Shown piece after piece: positions 24,553 to 33,366 of a DNA stretch of 64,000 nucleotides. The translations under genes and the position numbers were made by a program. Location of the stretch: NCBI GenBank assembly GCA_020833055.1, contig JAJHQZ010000001.1, forward strand, positions 310,001 through 374,000. The letters are read 5' to 3'. The notes beneath the pieces are model-generated. The model had not been told where the DNA came from and ran no database searches. It worked only from the letters and a program-made list of their open reading frames with translations. The DNA comes from Candidatus Korarchaeum sp. Its GTDB lineage: Archaea > Korarchaeota > Korarchaeia > Korarchaeales > Korarchaeaceae. Each line of letters begins with the position of its first letter. Position 1 is the stretch's first letter.

Positions 24553-26531
24553 ACCCCATCCCCCGAATCCTCGGGAAGTTGAGTGACCCTCTCAAAATCC
24601 CCCGATCTCAGGTAAGATCTCATAACCGGGAGTATCACAGCTAGTATTATCAGAACGCCTAGTGGTCCTGAGATAGGGGAGAGGGGGCTGGATCTCACGA
24701 TCAAAACTACGCTAGTACCTATCGCATTCAGGACACCGCCTATCGCGAAACCTGCGAAGAAGGGAACTGCTCTATCTTGGAGGAATTTTTCACCCCCATA
24801 TCTCTCAGCTAAGAACCTCAATAGACTAGTTAGCATGTATAGAGCAGCGTATCCCGGGAGTAAGAGCCCAAGAAGAATACCTATGGCACCTATGCCAAAT
24901 ATAGGGAAGATTCCCTTCACTATGAATGGGATCGCACCTATTAGAAATCCCTCGATGAAGTAAATCGGATCCCACCCTTCTAGCTGGTTCATCACAGTGA
25001 GGAGTCCCTCCTCTGGATAAGTCGTTACTGCCATCTCCAGGGGCTTCTTAGCGGCTCCCCATATGTGAAATGAGAGGAGAAGGAGTAAGGAACCTGCTAA
25101 AGCTCCGAAGACTATCCCGAAGACTTGAGCCCTGAAAATAGTCTTAGCCTTTATATTGAGCTCTGATGAGAGCTTGAACCCCTCAGCTGAAGCTGTAGGT
25201 TGAGCCGATATGGAGTCAGTCACCATAGCATTAGCGGCTCCTGAGAAGAAGGTATCTGAAGATGCTCTACTGAAGAAGCCGGAGGAGAAGAATATCTGAT
25301 CCAAGATACCCCTTATCCCTAGATTGATCGGTACTATCCAGTTGCTCATCCCGAGGGTCCATATGTAGCCCTGCCAGTAAATTGATTGAAGTATCAGGAT
25401 AGCTAAAGCTATCGCGGGACTCATCCCCAGGATCGATAGGAGAAATATGCTAAAGATGAAGGTAAGGGCCCATCCTACGAGGAGCCACTTCCTCGAGAGG
25501 GGCTCATCGTCCCACCCCCTGAAGTTCCTCGCTATATACTTAGCTCCTACGAGGATGGGGATTAGACCTACGGCGACGTAGACCCCTGTGCTGAGATGGT
25601 ACCATGGCAAAGGGCCATTGAAAGCGGCATTTGATGAATAGAATGAGAAATCGTGACCGCTCTCATAGGGAAGGAGTCCCATCCTCACTAAGATCGGGGG
25701 TATGAGTAAGTATGCGACTATAGCAGTAATCCATATCGATACCTGTATCCCCAATGGTATCAGGAAGGACCACGCAATTAGATCCGGTGTTATCTGAGTC
25801 CCCTGGTCCATACCGAAGGCCCCTCCAGGGAAGGAGCTCTGGAGGTAGGGAGTGAGATCGAACCTCAGGTCCGCTGTTGGGAACTCCTCCCATATAGCTT
25901 CCAAGAGATGCCCTCTCTGGAAGAGACTAATTATGAAACCTGATAATATTCCAATGTATAGTATTTTTAGTTTAATTCCTCTTTCTTTCAATATTTTTGA
26001 AAATTTTGCGGCGACAGTAGCGACGGGGAAGACTAACTTCTCCCTCTCTATGTAGAATCTCCTCAACGGTATCACGTTGAAGTAAGAGAAGAGAGTCAGG
26101 ATAATCGCGAAGAGGACTACATAAGTTAGTGGAAGGATCCAGGCTCCCCAGTTTATACTGCCGCCCAGGAGGAGGCTCCTCATAGCGTCCTCATCCCTCG
26201 GCACTAGAAAGCTGGGGAGGATCTGCCTCAGTGGGAAGTCCTTGGAGAGGCCTGCGATAGCCCAGGATGGGAGTATGTACTGCCAACCTATGAAGAGGAC
26301 TGTCATCACCTCAACAGAACCGAATATGACTCCCATCTCCCCGAAGGACAGGGGCTTCTTGCTCATACTTGAAAGGGCATATGAGATAGCTAATATGACG
26401 AGAGCAGCTTCCCCAGTCCAGCTGTAGCCACCGGCCCCCCTTATCACAGTCTGACCGAAGAGTATGAGGAGACCGAACGCTATAGAGAGGAGCAGAGCCC
26501 TTGGAGTGAATGCCCTCTCATCCTGTTCCAA
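24549..26531 (-). CDS. Large multi-pass membrane protein, OPT-like transporter
   Basis: A 660-residue protein that is almost entirely hydrophobic helices, about 14-16 of them. The segment EREKLVFPVATVAAKFSKILKERG resembles the hydrophilic loop of oligopeptide/metal-chelate (OPT/YSL) transporters, where FPxGTA-like sequence precedes a charged helix, and the size fits. I see no signal peptide. The match is to overall shape, so the substrate is unknown. It is coupled to the downstream phosphohexomutase by a four-base overlap, and its upstream neighbour is the GAPDH-like/pgk pair eight bases away. Confidence 0.55.
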   Translation of the reverse strand: MEQDERAFTPRALLLSIAFGLLILFGQTVIRGAGGYSWTGEAALVILAISYALSSMSKKPLSFGEMGVIFGSVEVMTVLFIGWQYILPSWAIAGLSKDFPLRQILPSFLVPRDEDAMRSLLLGGSINWGAWILPLTYVVLFAIILTLFSYFNVIPLRRFYIEREKLVFPVATVAAKFSKILKERGIKLKILYIGILSGFIISLFQRGHLLEAIWEEFPTADLRFDLTPYLQSSFPGGAFGMDQGTQITPDLIAWSFLIPLGIQVSIWITAIVAYLLIPPILVRMGLLPYESGHDFSFYSSNAAFNGPLPWYHLSTGVYVAVGLIPILVGAKYIARNFRGWDDEPLSRKWLLVGWALTFIFSIFLLSILGMSPAIALAILILQSIYWQGYIWTLGMSNWIVPINLGIRGILDQIFFSSGFFSRASSDTFFSGAANAMVTDSISAQPTASAEGFKLSSELNIKAKTIFRAQVFGIVFGALAGSLLLLLSFHIWGAAKKPLEMAVTTYPEEGLLTVMNQLEGWDPIYFIEGFLIGAIPFIVKGIFPIFGIGAIGILLGLLLPGYAALYMLTSLLRFLAERYGGEKFLQDRAVPFFAGFAIGGVLNAIGTSVVLIVRSSPLSPISGPLGVLIILAVILPVMRSYLRSGDFERVTQLPEDSGDGV

Positions 26532-26539
26532 GGGATCAC

Positions 26540-27292
26540 CTAAGCGAGGAGGCCGCTCTTCATATTTAAATGGTGATCAGTTATAGATGAGGATACCACC
26601 TTATCTATCCCTCTCATCTCTCTAATCGTATCTATAGCTTCAGGGACCGCTGAGAGGATCCCGTATAGGGAGAAGATATTGATAGAGCTCCCGTCCCTCG
26701 ATGGCTCGATGGATCTCAGGAATAGGATGATAGAGAATATAGTGTATCTCCTGAAGAACGGATAGTAGATGCATATCTCATTCAGATCTACCTCGCGATT
26801 TATTGAACTCACCCTTCTAGCGGATATTAAATAGTCTCTCAGGGTCTCTAAATTGAGCCTCTCCGATAACTCTAGCTCGAGCATAGCTGGTCTGAAGAAC
26901 GGGCAGCAGTATATATCGGAGACCCATCTGATCCTCAATTTACTCACGGGAATGTCAGATAACCTTGAAAGGATGATATCTCTCGGATTGAGTTGAATAC
27001 CAGTGCCCTCGAATGTCAACTTAATGCTCAACTCATTCGGATCATACTCGATCAGAAAATCGATGTTCTCGAGGAAATCCTCCAGGAATCCCTGTACCTT
27101 AATCCCCCTCTCCTTGAAATATTCAAGGCTCGATTCACTGCAGAATAAATCAGCCATCTCAGATAGATCCTTGGAAAATGGAGTGGGCTTATGGGAGTAG
27201 AGACCTATCACATCTATATCGGGTTGGCTCCTCAGCGCATCCATTAAGTGAGCTGCATAAGGGTCCTGACCTATGATCCCTATCCTTATCAT
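26540..27292 (-). CDS. Degenerate relative of archaeal glyceraldehyde-3-phosphate dehydrogenase
   Basis: A 250-residue protein with both ends of archaeal (type II) GAPDH. The N-terminus MIRIGIIGQDPYAAHLMDAL with DIDVIGLYSHKP follows the Rossmann strand and the GVTKTKP region, and the C-terminus (DLNEICIYY..., VPEAIDTIREM..., NMKSGLL) follows the end of the enzyme. The middle is about 90 residues shorter than the usual 340. SCNTTG, with the catalytic Cys, and the SHHGPD-type region are missing. The GxGxxG is also altered (GIIGQDPYA). It overlaps pgk by four bases, the position expected for a GAPDH. Probably not a dehydrogenase. I do not know what it does. Confidence 0.6.
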   Translation of the reverse strand: MIRIGIIGQDPYAAHLMDALRSQPDIDVIGLYSHKPTPFSKDLSEMADLFCSESSLEYFKERGIKVQGFLEDFLENIDFLIEYDPNELSIKLTFEGTGIQLNPRDIILSRLSDIPVSKLRIRWVSDIYCCPFFRPAMLELELSERLNLETLRDYLISARRVSSINREVDLNEICIYYPFFRRYTIFSIILFLRSIEPSRDGSSINIFSLYGILSAVPEAIDTIREMRGIDKVVSSSITDHHLNMKSGLLA

Positions 27293-28497
27293 CTAGATGA
27301 GCTCTCCCTCAGGGCATCGACAGCGGGCAAGGGGAGGCCAGCGAGACCGTACATAACAGCGCCTCCAGCTGTGTAAACTTTGCTCCCTTTGACCCCTACC
27401 ATATCGGCTGCTGCGCTGAGATGTCCCCCGCAGAGGACTGATTCTTTAGCATATTTCTCCATCGCACTCACTATCTCGAGAGTCCCTCTCCTAGATTCCG
27501 GCTTCTCAAATATCCCCATCGGTCCGTTAGCTATAGCTATATCGGCGCCCTTCAACTTCTCCTTGTATAACTCTATCGTACCGACGCCTATATCTATTAT
27601 CTCGGAATTCTCAGGTATTGCGTAGACTGGGAAGTTCTCGATCCTACCATCCTCTAGCTTCACTAGGAAATCGACTGGATAGAGGATCCTACCGGGCGCT
27701 TCATTCAAGATCTCCCTGGCTGCTGGGAGTAAGAGGTCCAGATCCTTCATCTTCTTCATCTTCCCGTTAAGTCTATGACCAGCTGCTAGGGCTAGGAGCA
27801 TGCCGACAAGCCCCCCTGTCAGGACCTCCGCTGCTTTATTGTTCCTGATAGCGTGAACCATTACTTTCAGCTTATCGGGGACCTTAGCCCCTCCTAATAT
27901 GAGTATCCTCCTTCCCTTTATCGAATCTAATTCCATCATCTCACTTAGCATTTTCTGCATGTTCCTCCCGGCCGCAGAGGGCAGGAGATATGGGAAAGCT
28001 ACTAAAGAAGGTTGGCTCCTATGAGCAGCTTGAAAAGCATCATTAACATAAGCATCGAATAGAGGAGCTAGCTTCTGAACTAAATGTGTCTTTATTAAAT
28101 CCTTTGGATCTCCTTCTATGTTTTCTTCAGCCATAAATCTCAAATTCTCGAGCATTATGACTTCTCCCTTCTTCATCTTCTTTATCTTCTCCCTGACTTC
28201 GCTGGAGAAGACTCCATCCACGTATTCCACATCTATGCCGAGCTCCTTAGAGAGCTCTCTCGCATGAGGTTCCGTAGTTATGAAATCGCTGCTTCCAGGT
28301 CTTCCCTGATGTGTCCCAACGACTACAGAAGCTCCCCTCTCAATCAACTCCTTTAGAGTCTTAGCAGCTTGCTTTATCTTCTCAATTTCCATTATTTCAC
28401 CGTTCTCTCCTATTGGAACGTTCATATCAGCTCTTAAAAAGACCCTCTTGTTCTCGACATAGAGATCATCGAGAGTAGGTACCCTTCTCGCCTTCAT
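27289..28497 (-). CDS. pgk: Phosphoglycerate kinase
   Basis: Transfers phosphate between 1,3-bisphosphoglycerate and ADP in glycolysis and gluconeogenesis. The 402-residue protein begins at the ATG 28495-28497 (MKARRVPTLDD), with GGGGGGTG six bases upstream. RVFLRADMNVPI, GTHQGRPG, LENLRF and NDAFQAAHR bind the substrate, and ILGGAKVPDKL, NGPMGIFE and LCGGHLSAAAD make the nucleotide site. Some substitutions are visible (GGHLSAAAD instead of GGGDSVAA), as in other archaeal PGKs. The next gene is the GAPDH-like protein. Confidence 0.95.
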   Translation of the reverse strand: MKARRVPTLDDLYVENKRVFLRADMNVPIGENGEIMEIEKIKQAAKTLKELIERGASVVVGTHQGRPGSSDFITTEPHARELSKELGIDVEYVDGVFSSEVREKIKKMKKGEVIMLENLRFMAEENIEGDPKDLIKTHLVQKLAPLFDAYVNDAFQAAHRSQPSLVAFPYLLPSAAGRNMQKMLSEMMELDSIKGRRILILGGAKVPDKLKVMVHAIRNNKAAEVLTGGLVGMLLALAAGHRLNGKMKKMKDLDLLLPAAREILNEAPGRILYPVDFLVKLEDGRIENFPVYAIPENSEIIDIGVGTIELYKEKLKGADIAIANGPMGIFEKPESRRGTLEIVSAMEKYAKESVLCGGHLSAAADMVGVKGSKVYTAGGAVMYGLAGLPLPAVDALRESSSR

Positions 28498-28530
28498 AGA
28501 GCACCCCCCGCTCATGCCCTCTGAAAAATT

Positions 28531-28540
28531 AAATTTTTAT
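28531..28540 (-). promoter_or_regulatory. TATA box for the pgk operon
   Basis: ATAAAAATTT on the minus strand, 34-43 bases before the pgk start, in the short gap after the MTA phosphorylase gene. Confidence 0.45.
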
Positions 28541-28587
28541 CTCTTCAACGGAGTGGGCTCGCTAAATAATGGAAAAATTTTTGATAA

Positions 28588-29400
28588 TTACTTCAGGTAC
28601 TCAGAGAGAGCATCCTTACAGGGACATCCCCTCTCCTTAGGTACTCTTCTTATAGTTTCCTCAATAAGCCTTGATATATCTTGGATTTTCCTTGAGAATA
28701 TCTCAATTACTTCTTCTTGTGTCAATTTAACAGCTCCTGAAACTCCTGCTGCATAATTGGTGACTACTGAAATGCTCGCATAACAGATAGCGAGTTCCCT
28801 AGCTAGGGAGGCCTCTGGGCATCCCGTCATACCGACGATATCTCCCCCGAGTATTGAGAACGCTCTGATCTCAGCGGGGGTCTCGAACCTATTCCCCTCA
28901 GTGCAGACGTAAACACCACTATCCCTGACCCTCAAGCCTATACTCTCCGCCGCTTCAATTATGGAAGCTCTTATCTCGGGGCAGTACGTGTATGGAGTCA
29001 TTGAGACATGTACTACACCGCTTATCTCCCTTCCTCTGACTTTGATTGTAGTCTCCCCATCGTAAAATGTCATATCCCTGCATTTCGTCATATCTATGAA
29101 ATCGTGAGGTATTACTATCGTCCCTGGCTCTAGATCCGGATTTATCGATCCTACTGCATTCGTGGCGATTATCCTCTCAACTTCAAGCATGTTGAGGGCG
29201 TAGAGATTCGCCTTATAGTTCACTTTGAAGGGAGGGAACTTATGCGAGGTCCCATGCCTCGGTATGAAGGCGACCTCCTCTCCAGCTAGCTCGCCCAATT
29301 GTACATCGCAGTAGCCGAAGGGAGTGTCTAATCTCAGTGTTTTAGGATTTTCTAGGAGCTTATATAATCCACTCCCACCTATTATGCCTACTCTCACCAT
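28588..29400 (-). CDS. mtnP: S-methyl-5'-thioadenosine phosphorylase
   Basis: Splits methylthioadenosine, the by-product of polyamine and related syntheses, into adenine and methylthioribose 1-phosphate. The 270-residue protein has GIIGGSGLY at the N-terminus, PRHGTSHKFPPFKVNYKAN (phosphate and sugar site), ATNAVGSINPDLEPG, and EGNRFETPAEIRAFSILGGDIVGMTGCPEASLARE, the substrate loop typical of MTA rather than purine nucleoside phosphorylases. Two Cys-rich spots (CPCKD near the end) may form the disulfides known in thermophilic homologues. It diverges from the thermosome gene across a shared A/T-rich promoter. Confidence 0.93.
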   Translation of the reverse strand: MVRVGIIGGSGLYKLLENPKTLRLDTPFGYCDVQLGELAGEEVAFIPRHGTSHKFPPFKVNYKANLYALNMLEVERIIATNAVGSINPDLEPGTIVIPHDFIDMTKCRDMTFYDGETTIKVRGREISGVVHVSMTPYTYCPEIRASIIEAAESIGLRVRDSGVYVCTEGNRFETPAEIRAFSILGGDIVGMTGCPEASLARELAICYASISVVTNYAAGVSGAVKLTQEEVIEIFSRKIQDISRLIEETIRRVPKERGCPCKDALSEYLK

Positions 29401-29434
29401 GAAGGTCCCTCTATATACTCCCGTCGATGGAGGT

Positions 29435-29446
29435 AATTTTTATAAC
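29435..29446 (+). promoter_or_regulatory. Thermosome promoter, possibly shared with mtnP
   Basis: AATTTTTATAAC is a TATA-like element about 20-30 bases before a plausible start site near 29467. The transcript would carry AGGGGGTG at 29486, seven bases before the thermosome ATG. The same segment reads as TTATAAAAATT on the mtnP strand. Confidence 0.5.
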
Positions 29447-29498
29447 TCATGCGCGTAAGTACTCGCGCCTAGAGCAAAGTTTCTAAGGGGGTGTAAGT

Positions 29499-31163
29499 AT
29501 GGCCCTAGCCACAGTCGGTGGGAGACCAGTCCTGATATTGAAAGAAGGAACTACGAGGACGAGAGGAGATGAGGCTAGGAGGATAAATATAATGGCAGCG
29601 AGGGCAATAGCTGATGCCGTTAAGACGACGCTAGGCCCTAAGGGAATGGATAAGATGATAGTGGATTCTATCGGCGATATAACGGTTAGCAACGATGGGG
29701 CCACGATACTACAGGAGATGGAAGTCGCCCATCCAGCTGCGAAATTGATGGTAAACTTAGCTAAAGCTCAGGATAAGGAGGTAGGGGACGGGACGACAAC
29801 TAGCGTAGTTCTCGCAGGGGAGCTTTTGATAGAGGCTGAGTCGTTACTGCAGAAGGACATACATCCGACTGTCATAGTCGAGGGGTATGAGAGAGCTCTG
29901 AAGTTCGTGGAGCAGGAGTTGGAGAAGCTCGCTATAAAAGTCAACCCTGATGATGAGGAATGGCTCATGAAGGTCGCTGAGACAGCTATGAGTAGCAAGC
30001 TCGTGAGTGGTGAGAAGAGGAAGCTAGCTGAGATAGCTGTCAAGGCTGTGAAAGCTGTCGAGGAGATGAAAGGGGATAAGAGGTACGTAGATATAGATAA
30101 CGTGAAGATAGTGAAGAAGAAGGGCAAGAGTTTAGCTGAGACAGAGTTCGTCAAGGGGATAATATTGGACAAGGAAGTCGTCCATGGGGACATGCCGAAG
30201 AGCGTGAGGAACGCTAAGATAGCGATTCTAAATGTACCGCTAGAGATAAAGAAGCCCGAGATAGACATGGAGGTTCAGATATCGTCCCCGCAAGAGCTGA
30301 GGGAGTTCATAGAGCAGGAGACCAGGATCCTGAGGGAGAAGGTAGAGAAAATACATTCTGTGGGTGCTAACGTTGTCTTCTGCCAGAAGGGGATAGATGA
30401 AGTAGCTCAGCACTTCTTAGCGAAGTACGGCATAATGGCAGTCAGGAGGGTAAGCGAGAAAGACATGCAGAGGATAGAGAAGGCTACTGGAGGAAAAATA
30501 GTCAACAACTTGGATGATTTGACTGAGAATGAGCTTGGAAGGGCTGGGCTCGTTGAGGAGAGGAAGATAGGAGATGATAAGATGATATTCATTGAGGAGT
30601 GCGAGAACCCGAGGGCTGTCACGATATTACTGAGGGCTGGAGCCGATACGATACTTGATGAGGCTGAGAGAGGGCTCAAGGATGCCCTATACGTCATAAG
30701 GAATGTAGTTGAGGATGGGAAGGTATTCTACGGAGGCGGCTCCATACAGGAGGAGCTAGCGATAAGGTTGAGGGAGTATGCTCACTCAGAGAGAGGGAAG
30801 GAGCAGCTCGCAATGGAGTCTTTCGCTAATGCTTTAGAGAGCATCCCCAGGATATTAGCTGAGAACGCTGGCATGGACGCTGTGGATGCGATAGTCGAGT
30901 TGAGGAACGCTCACAAGTCAGGGAAGATATCCGCGGGGATAGATGTCCTCAACGGTAAGGTCGGAGATATGGCTGAGCTCGGAGTCGTCGATACTTACAG
31001 AGGAGTGAAGAACGCTATAGCTGCAGCCACTGAGACAGCTATCCTGATAATAAAGACGGACGATATAATAGCCGCTAAGCCATACGAGGAGAAGGGGAAG
31101 GAGAAGGGCAAGGGCGGAGAGGAAGAGGAGGGTGGCGGTGAGTTTAAATCTGAGTTCGACTGA
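29499..31163 (+). CDS. ths: Thermosome (group II chaperonin) subunit
   Basis: A 554-residue group II chaperonin subunit that folds proteins in an eight- or nine-membered ring. TTLGPKGMDKMIVD, GDITVSNDGATIL and VGDGTTTSVVLAGELL form the ATPase site with the Asp of GDGTT. The C-terminal equatorial part includes ISAGIDVLNGKVGDM. The tail after residue 530 is rich in Gly, Lys and Glu (GKEKGKGGEEEEGGGE), a typical flexible end. It is a single copy in this window. Confidence 0.97.
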   Translation: MALATVGGRPVLILKEGTTRTRGDEARRINIMAARAIADAVKTTLGPKGMDKMIVDSIGDITVSNDGATILQEMEVAHPAAKLMVNLAKAQDKEVGDGTTTSVVLAGELLIEAESLLQKDIHPTVIVEGYERALKFVEQELEKLAIKVNPDDEEWLMKVAETAMSSKLVSGEKRKLAEIAVKAVKAVEEMKGDKRYVDIDNVKIVKKKGKSLAETEFVKGIILDKEVVHGDMPKSVRNAKIAILNVPLEIKKPEIDMEVQISSPQELREFIEQETRILREKVEKIHSVGANVVFCQKGIDEVAQHFLAKYGIMAVRRVSEKDMQRIEKATGGKIVNNLDDLTENELGRAGLVEERKIGDDKMIFIEECENPRAVTILLRAGADTILDEAERGLKDALYVIRNVVEDGKVFYGGGSIQEELAIRLREYAHSERGKEQLAMESFANALESIPRILAENAGMDAVDAIVELRNAHKSGKISAGIDVLNGKVGDMAELGVVDTYRGVKNAIAAATETAILIIKTDDIIAAKPYEEKGKEKGKGGEEEEGGGEFKSEFD

Positions 31164-31178
31164 TGGTCCCCGATAGGA

Positions 31179-32063
31179 ATGAAATGGATCGATAGGGAAG
31201 CCGGGAAGATCCTCGGGATAAATGCCTTCGATCTTTTTTTACTACTCATAATTTTGTGTGCTGGCGGCTATTATGCCTATGAGAACTTAGTTCCGCCGCC
31301 TCAAGAGGTCAGCTCATTCTCCGGGTTGAACATAAGGAATGCGGCTCTGGAGTACAGTAGGCTCTCGGGTCTGGGCTATCTAGTTTACGCTAGAGTGGAT
31401 GGTACTTGGACTATGAACGGCACGGAGCTTCATGACGATATTCTAATAACCTGGGCTTATGAGACAAGGCTATTCGGATGGTATAAGGGGAGCAGGGTCA
31501 CGATAGGGGGGCCGAATGCCTACGTTGAGGACATCGCTGCTACCCAAATAACATTCAAGACAGCCACGCCCTCCGTAATAAGGATTTATGTGACTCAGAT
31601 AAATGGAAGCACATTGTCCGAAATATCGGATAGGTTAGAGGAAATTTCGAGAAATGTGGCAGGTAGATATGGAGTAGGCAATGTCCTGATCAGATCATCT
31701 CTCGTCATAAGAGTCCCCGGGTTGAAGCCAGACGCCTTCATCTACAGCCAGCTCAGGAATAAGATATACAGTAGGGTACCCTGGGGCTACCCATATTTCA
31801 ATCTAGGGGATTCCTACATAACGGTGATATTCGATTACACTCAGAGGAATTTCCTCACTACAGATGACCTGAGGACGATAGACTCCATACTGAGGGAGCT
31901 GAACATAAGTTACAGTGGCGTGATCCTTTACGATGGATATGTCTTCATAGGGACCGAGAAGCCCCTGACCGGTGTCTCGGTCTACGCCGAACTTCTGGAG
32001 AACGCTAGGAAGTACTCGAATACGATAGATCTAACGAAGTTGACGTATACGGTGAAGCCGTGA
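31179..32063 (+). CDS. Membrane-anchored protein of unknown function
   Basis: A 294-residue protein with a short basic N-terminus, one hydrophobic helix (AFDLFLLLIILCAGGYYAY, about residues 16-34) and a 250-residue polar domain that likely faces outside. The start IDREAGKILGINAFDLFLLL resembles the beginning of DUF4330 proteins (a short charged segment, then the membrane helix); the resemblance is weak and does not extend to the rest. It starts 15 bases after the thermosome stop and ends two bases before the next gene, so it belongs to the three-gene membrane run that follows. Confidence 0.6.
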   Translation: MKWIDREAGKILGINAFDLFLLLIILCAGGYYAYENLVPPPQEVSSFSGLNIRNAALEYSRLSGLGYLVYARVDGTWTMNGTELHDDILITWAYETRLFGWYKGSRVTIGGPNAYVEDIAATQITFKTATPSVIRIYVTQINGSTLSEISDRLEEISRNVAGRYGVGNVLIRSSLVIRVPGLKPDAFIYSQLRNKIYSRVPWGYPYFNLGDSYITVIFDYTQRNFLTTDDLRTIDSILRELNISYSGVILYDGYVFIGTEKPLTGVSVYAELLENARKYSNTIDLTKLTYTVKP

Positions 32064-32064
32064 G

Positions 32065-33366
32065 GTGCCCCGTTTGATCCTCTCTATACTGATCAGATCC
32101 TTTAAGAGCTCTCTCATAGGGAGAAAGTTGATTAGATTAAGGCCATCGATAATAAAGGGGAGCCTCACATATAGAGCTTTAATTTTAATCTATAAGACTC
32201 TCAGCGATTCATATGATAGATCTTTCATTGTGAGATTACTCAGGAAGCTCTGCTACCCGATCGAGAGCAAAGTCACACTCCAAAAATTCCAATTTAAGGA
32301 AGGAAGTTTACTGAAAAGGGCTTTAGATATCTTTCTATCACCATTCATCCTCCCCATAGGCTTCTTATTCTTCTTTATGGTCTCCTTGGTGAGGGTGTGC
32401 GAGGGCACCGTCCTCCTACTCCTCCTGACCGTGATATCGATGCTACTGGGAATAGCTTTAGCCAGGGCCGAGGAGGAAATGGAGGTGATAGATCCGAGGG
32501 GTTTCGTCCTCTTCCTAGGAGCCTCGATGTTCCTCATAGGTTACGCTGCTTTCATCGTCCAGATAGCGAATGCAGGCGGGATCCCTCTGCTAGATGAGCA
32601 AGTTAGGCGGAAGCTCCCAGCGGAGCTCAACTACCTCTCATGGACGACGGTCCCGGGTGCTGCATTCATACTCTCTTCATCGAGAGTGAGGAGATGCGAG
32701 GCTATTCTATTCTCCATAATAGGGTTCATACCATCTTTCCTGCTCGCTTTCAGGACTGAGATGATAGCATACATACTCGCGGTCCTCGTAGTACTATACA
32801 ATAGGAAGTTGATAGGACCTGTGTTCATAACGACTGCGTTCATAACGCTGATAATATCCTTCATAGGGGTTGGGGCGTTCAGATCCATAGCGACGGGGCT
32901 AGTCCAGAACCCAATAACCTCTGTCCTCTATAGACCGACTATAACTGTCGCAGCTCTAGATACTATCGTTAGACTCTATGGCTTCAGGCCAATTACGAAT
33001 GGTTACATTCATCTAGCTGCGATATCCTCCCTTGGGCTCATAAGCGGGCCTAGATACGGACCCAGGAACCTCATAGGCAGGTACACCCTTGGGAGGACCG
33101 ATGTATCTACGACAGCTACGCTCATAGGGGGGCCGCTCTTAGATTGGGGGATCCTAGGGGTCTTTGCATCCTCTCTAATATACTCCTATATTTTAGCACT
33201 ATCCCACAGGTTCTCCAGGGGGAGGGAGGCGCTCCTAGGTCCCTACGCAGTCATATATTCGTACTTAGTCGTGGGGATCGAGACAGGGATATTGGATCTC
33301 AATGTCTACATCTACCTTTTAATCTCGATCCTCATCACAATATTCTCGCTGAGGCCTAGAAGATGA
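32065..33366 (+). CDS. Multi-pass membrane protein, oligosaccharide-repeat-polymerase-like
   Basis: A 433-residue protein. The first 110 residues are basic and only mildly hydrophobic; about ten membrane helices follow. The arrangement, with a long polar loop containing ARGNLIGRYTLGR-type sequence (here GPRNLIGRYTLGRTDV) before GGPLLDWGILGV, is that of Wzy/O-antigen polymerase-like proteins, which join sugar repeat units outside the membrane. It overlaps the next gene, a similar protein, by four bases. The linkage and sugar are unknown. Confidence 0.5.
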   Translation: MPRLILSILIRSFKSSLIGRKLIRLRPSIIKGSLTYRALILIYKTLSDSYDRSFIVRLLRKLCYPIESKVTLQKFQFKEGSLLKRALDIFLSPFILPIGFLFFFMVSLVRVCEGTVLLLLLTVISMLLGIALARAEEEMEVIDPRGFVLFLGASMFLIGYAAFIVQIANAGGIPLLDEQVRRKLPAELNYLSWTTVPGAAFILSSSRVRRCEAILFSIIGFIPSFLLAFRTEMIAYILAVLVVLYNRKLIGPVFITTAFITLIISFIGVGAFRSIATGLVQNPITSVLYRPTITVAALDTIVRLYGFRPITNGYIHLAAISSLGLISGPRYGPRNLIGRYTLGRTDVSTTATLIGGPLLDWGILGVFASSLIYSYILALSHRFSRGREALLGPYAVIYSYLVVGIETGILDLNVYIYLLISILITIFSLRPRR

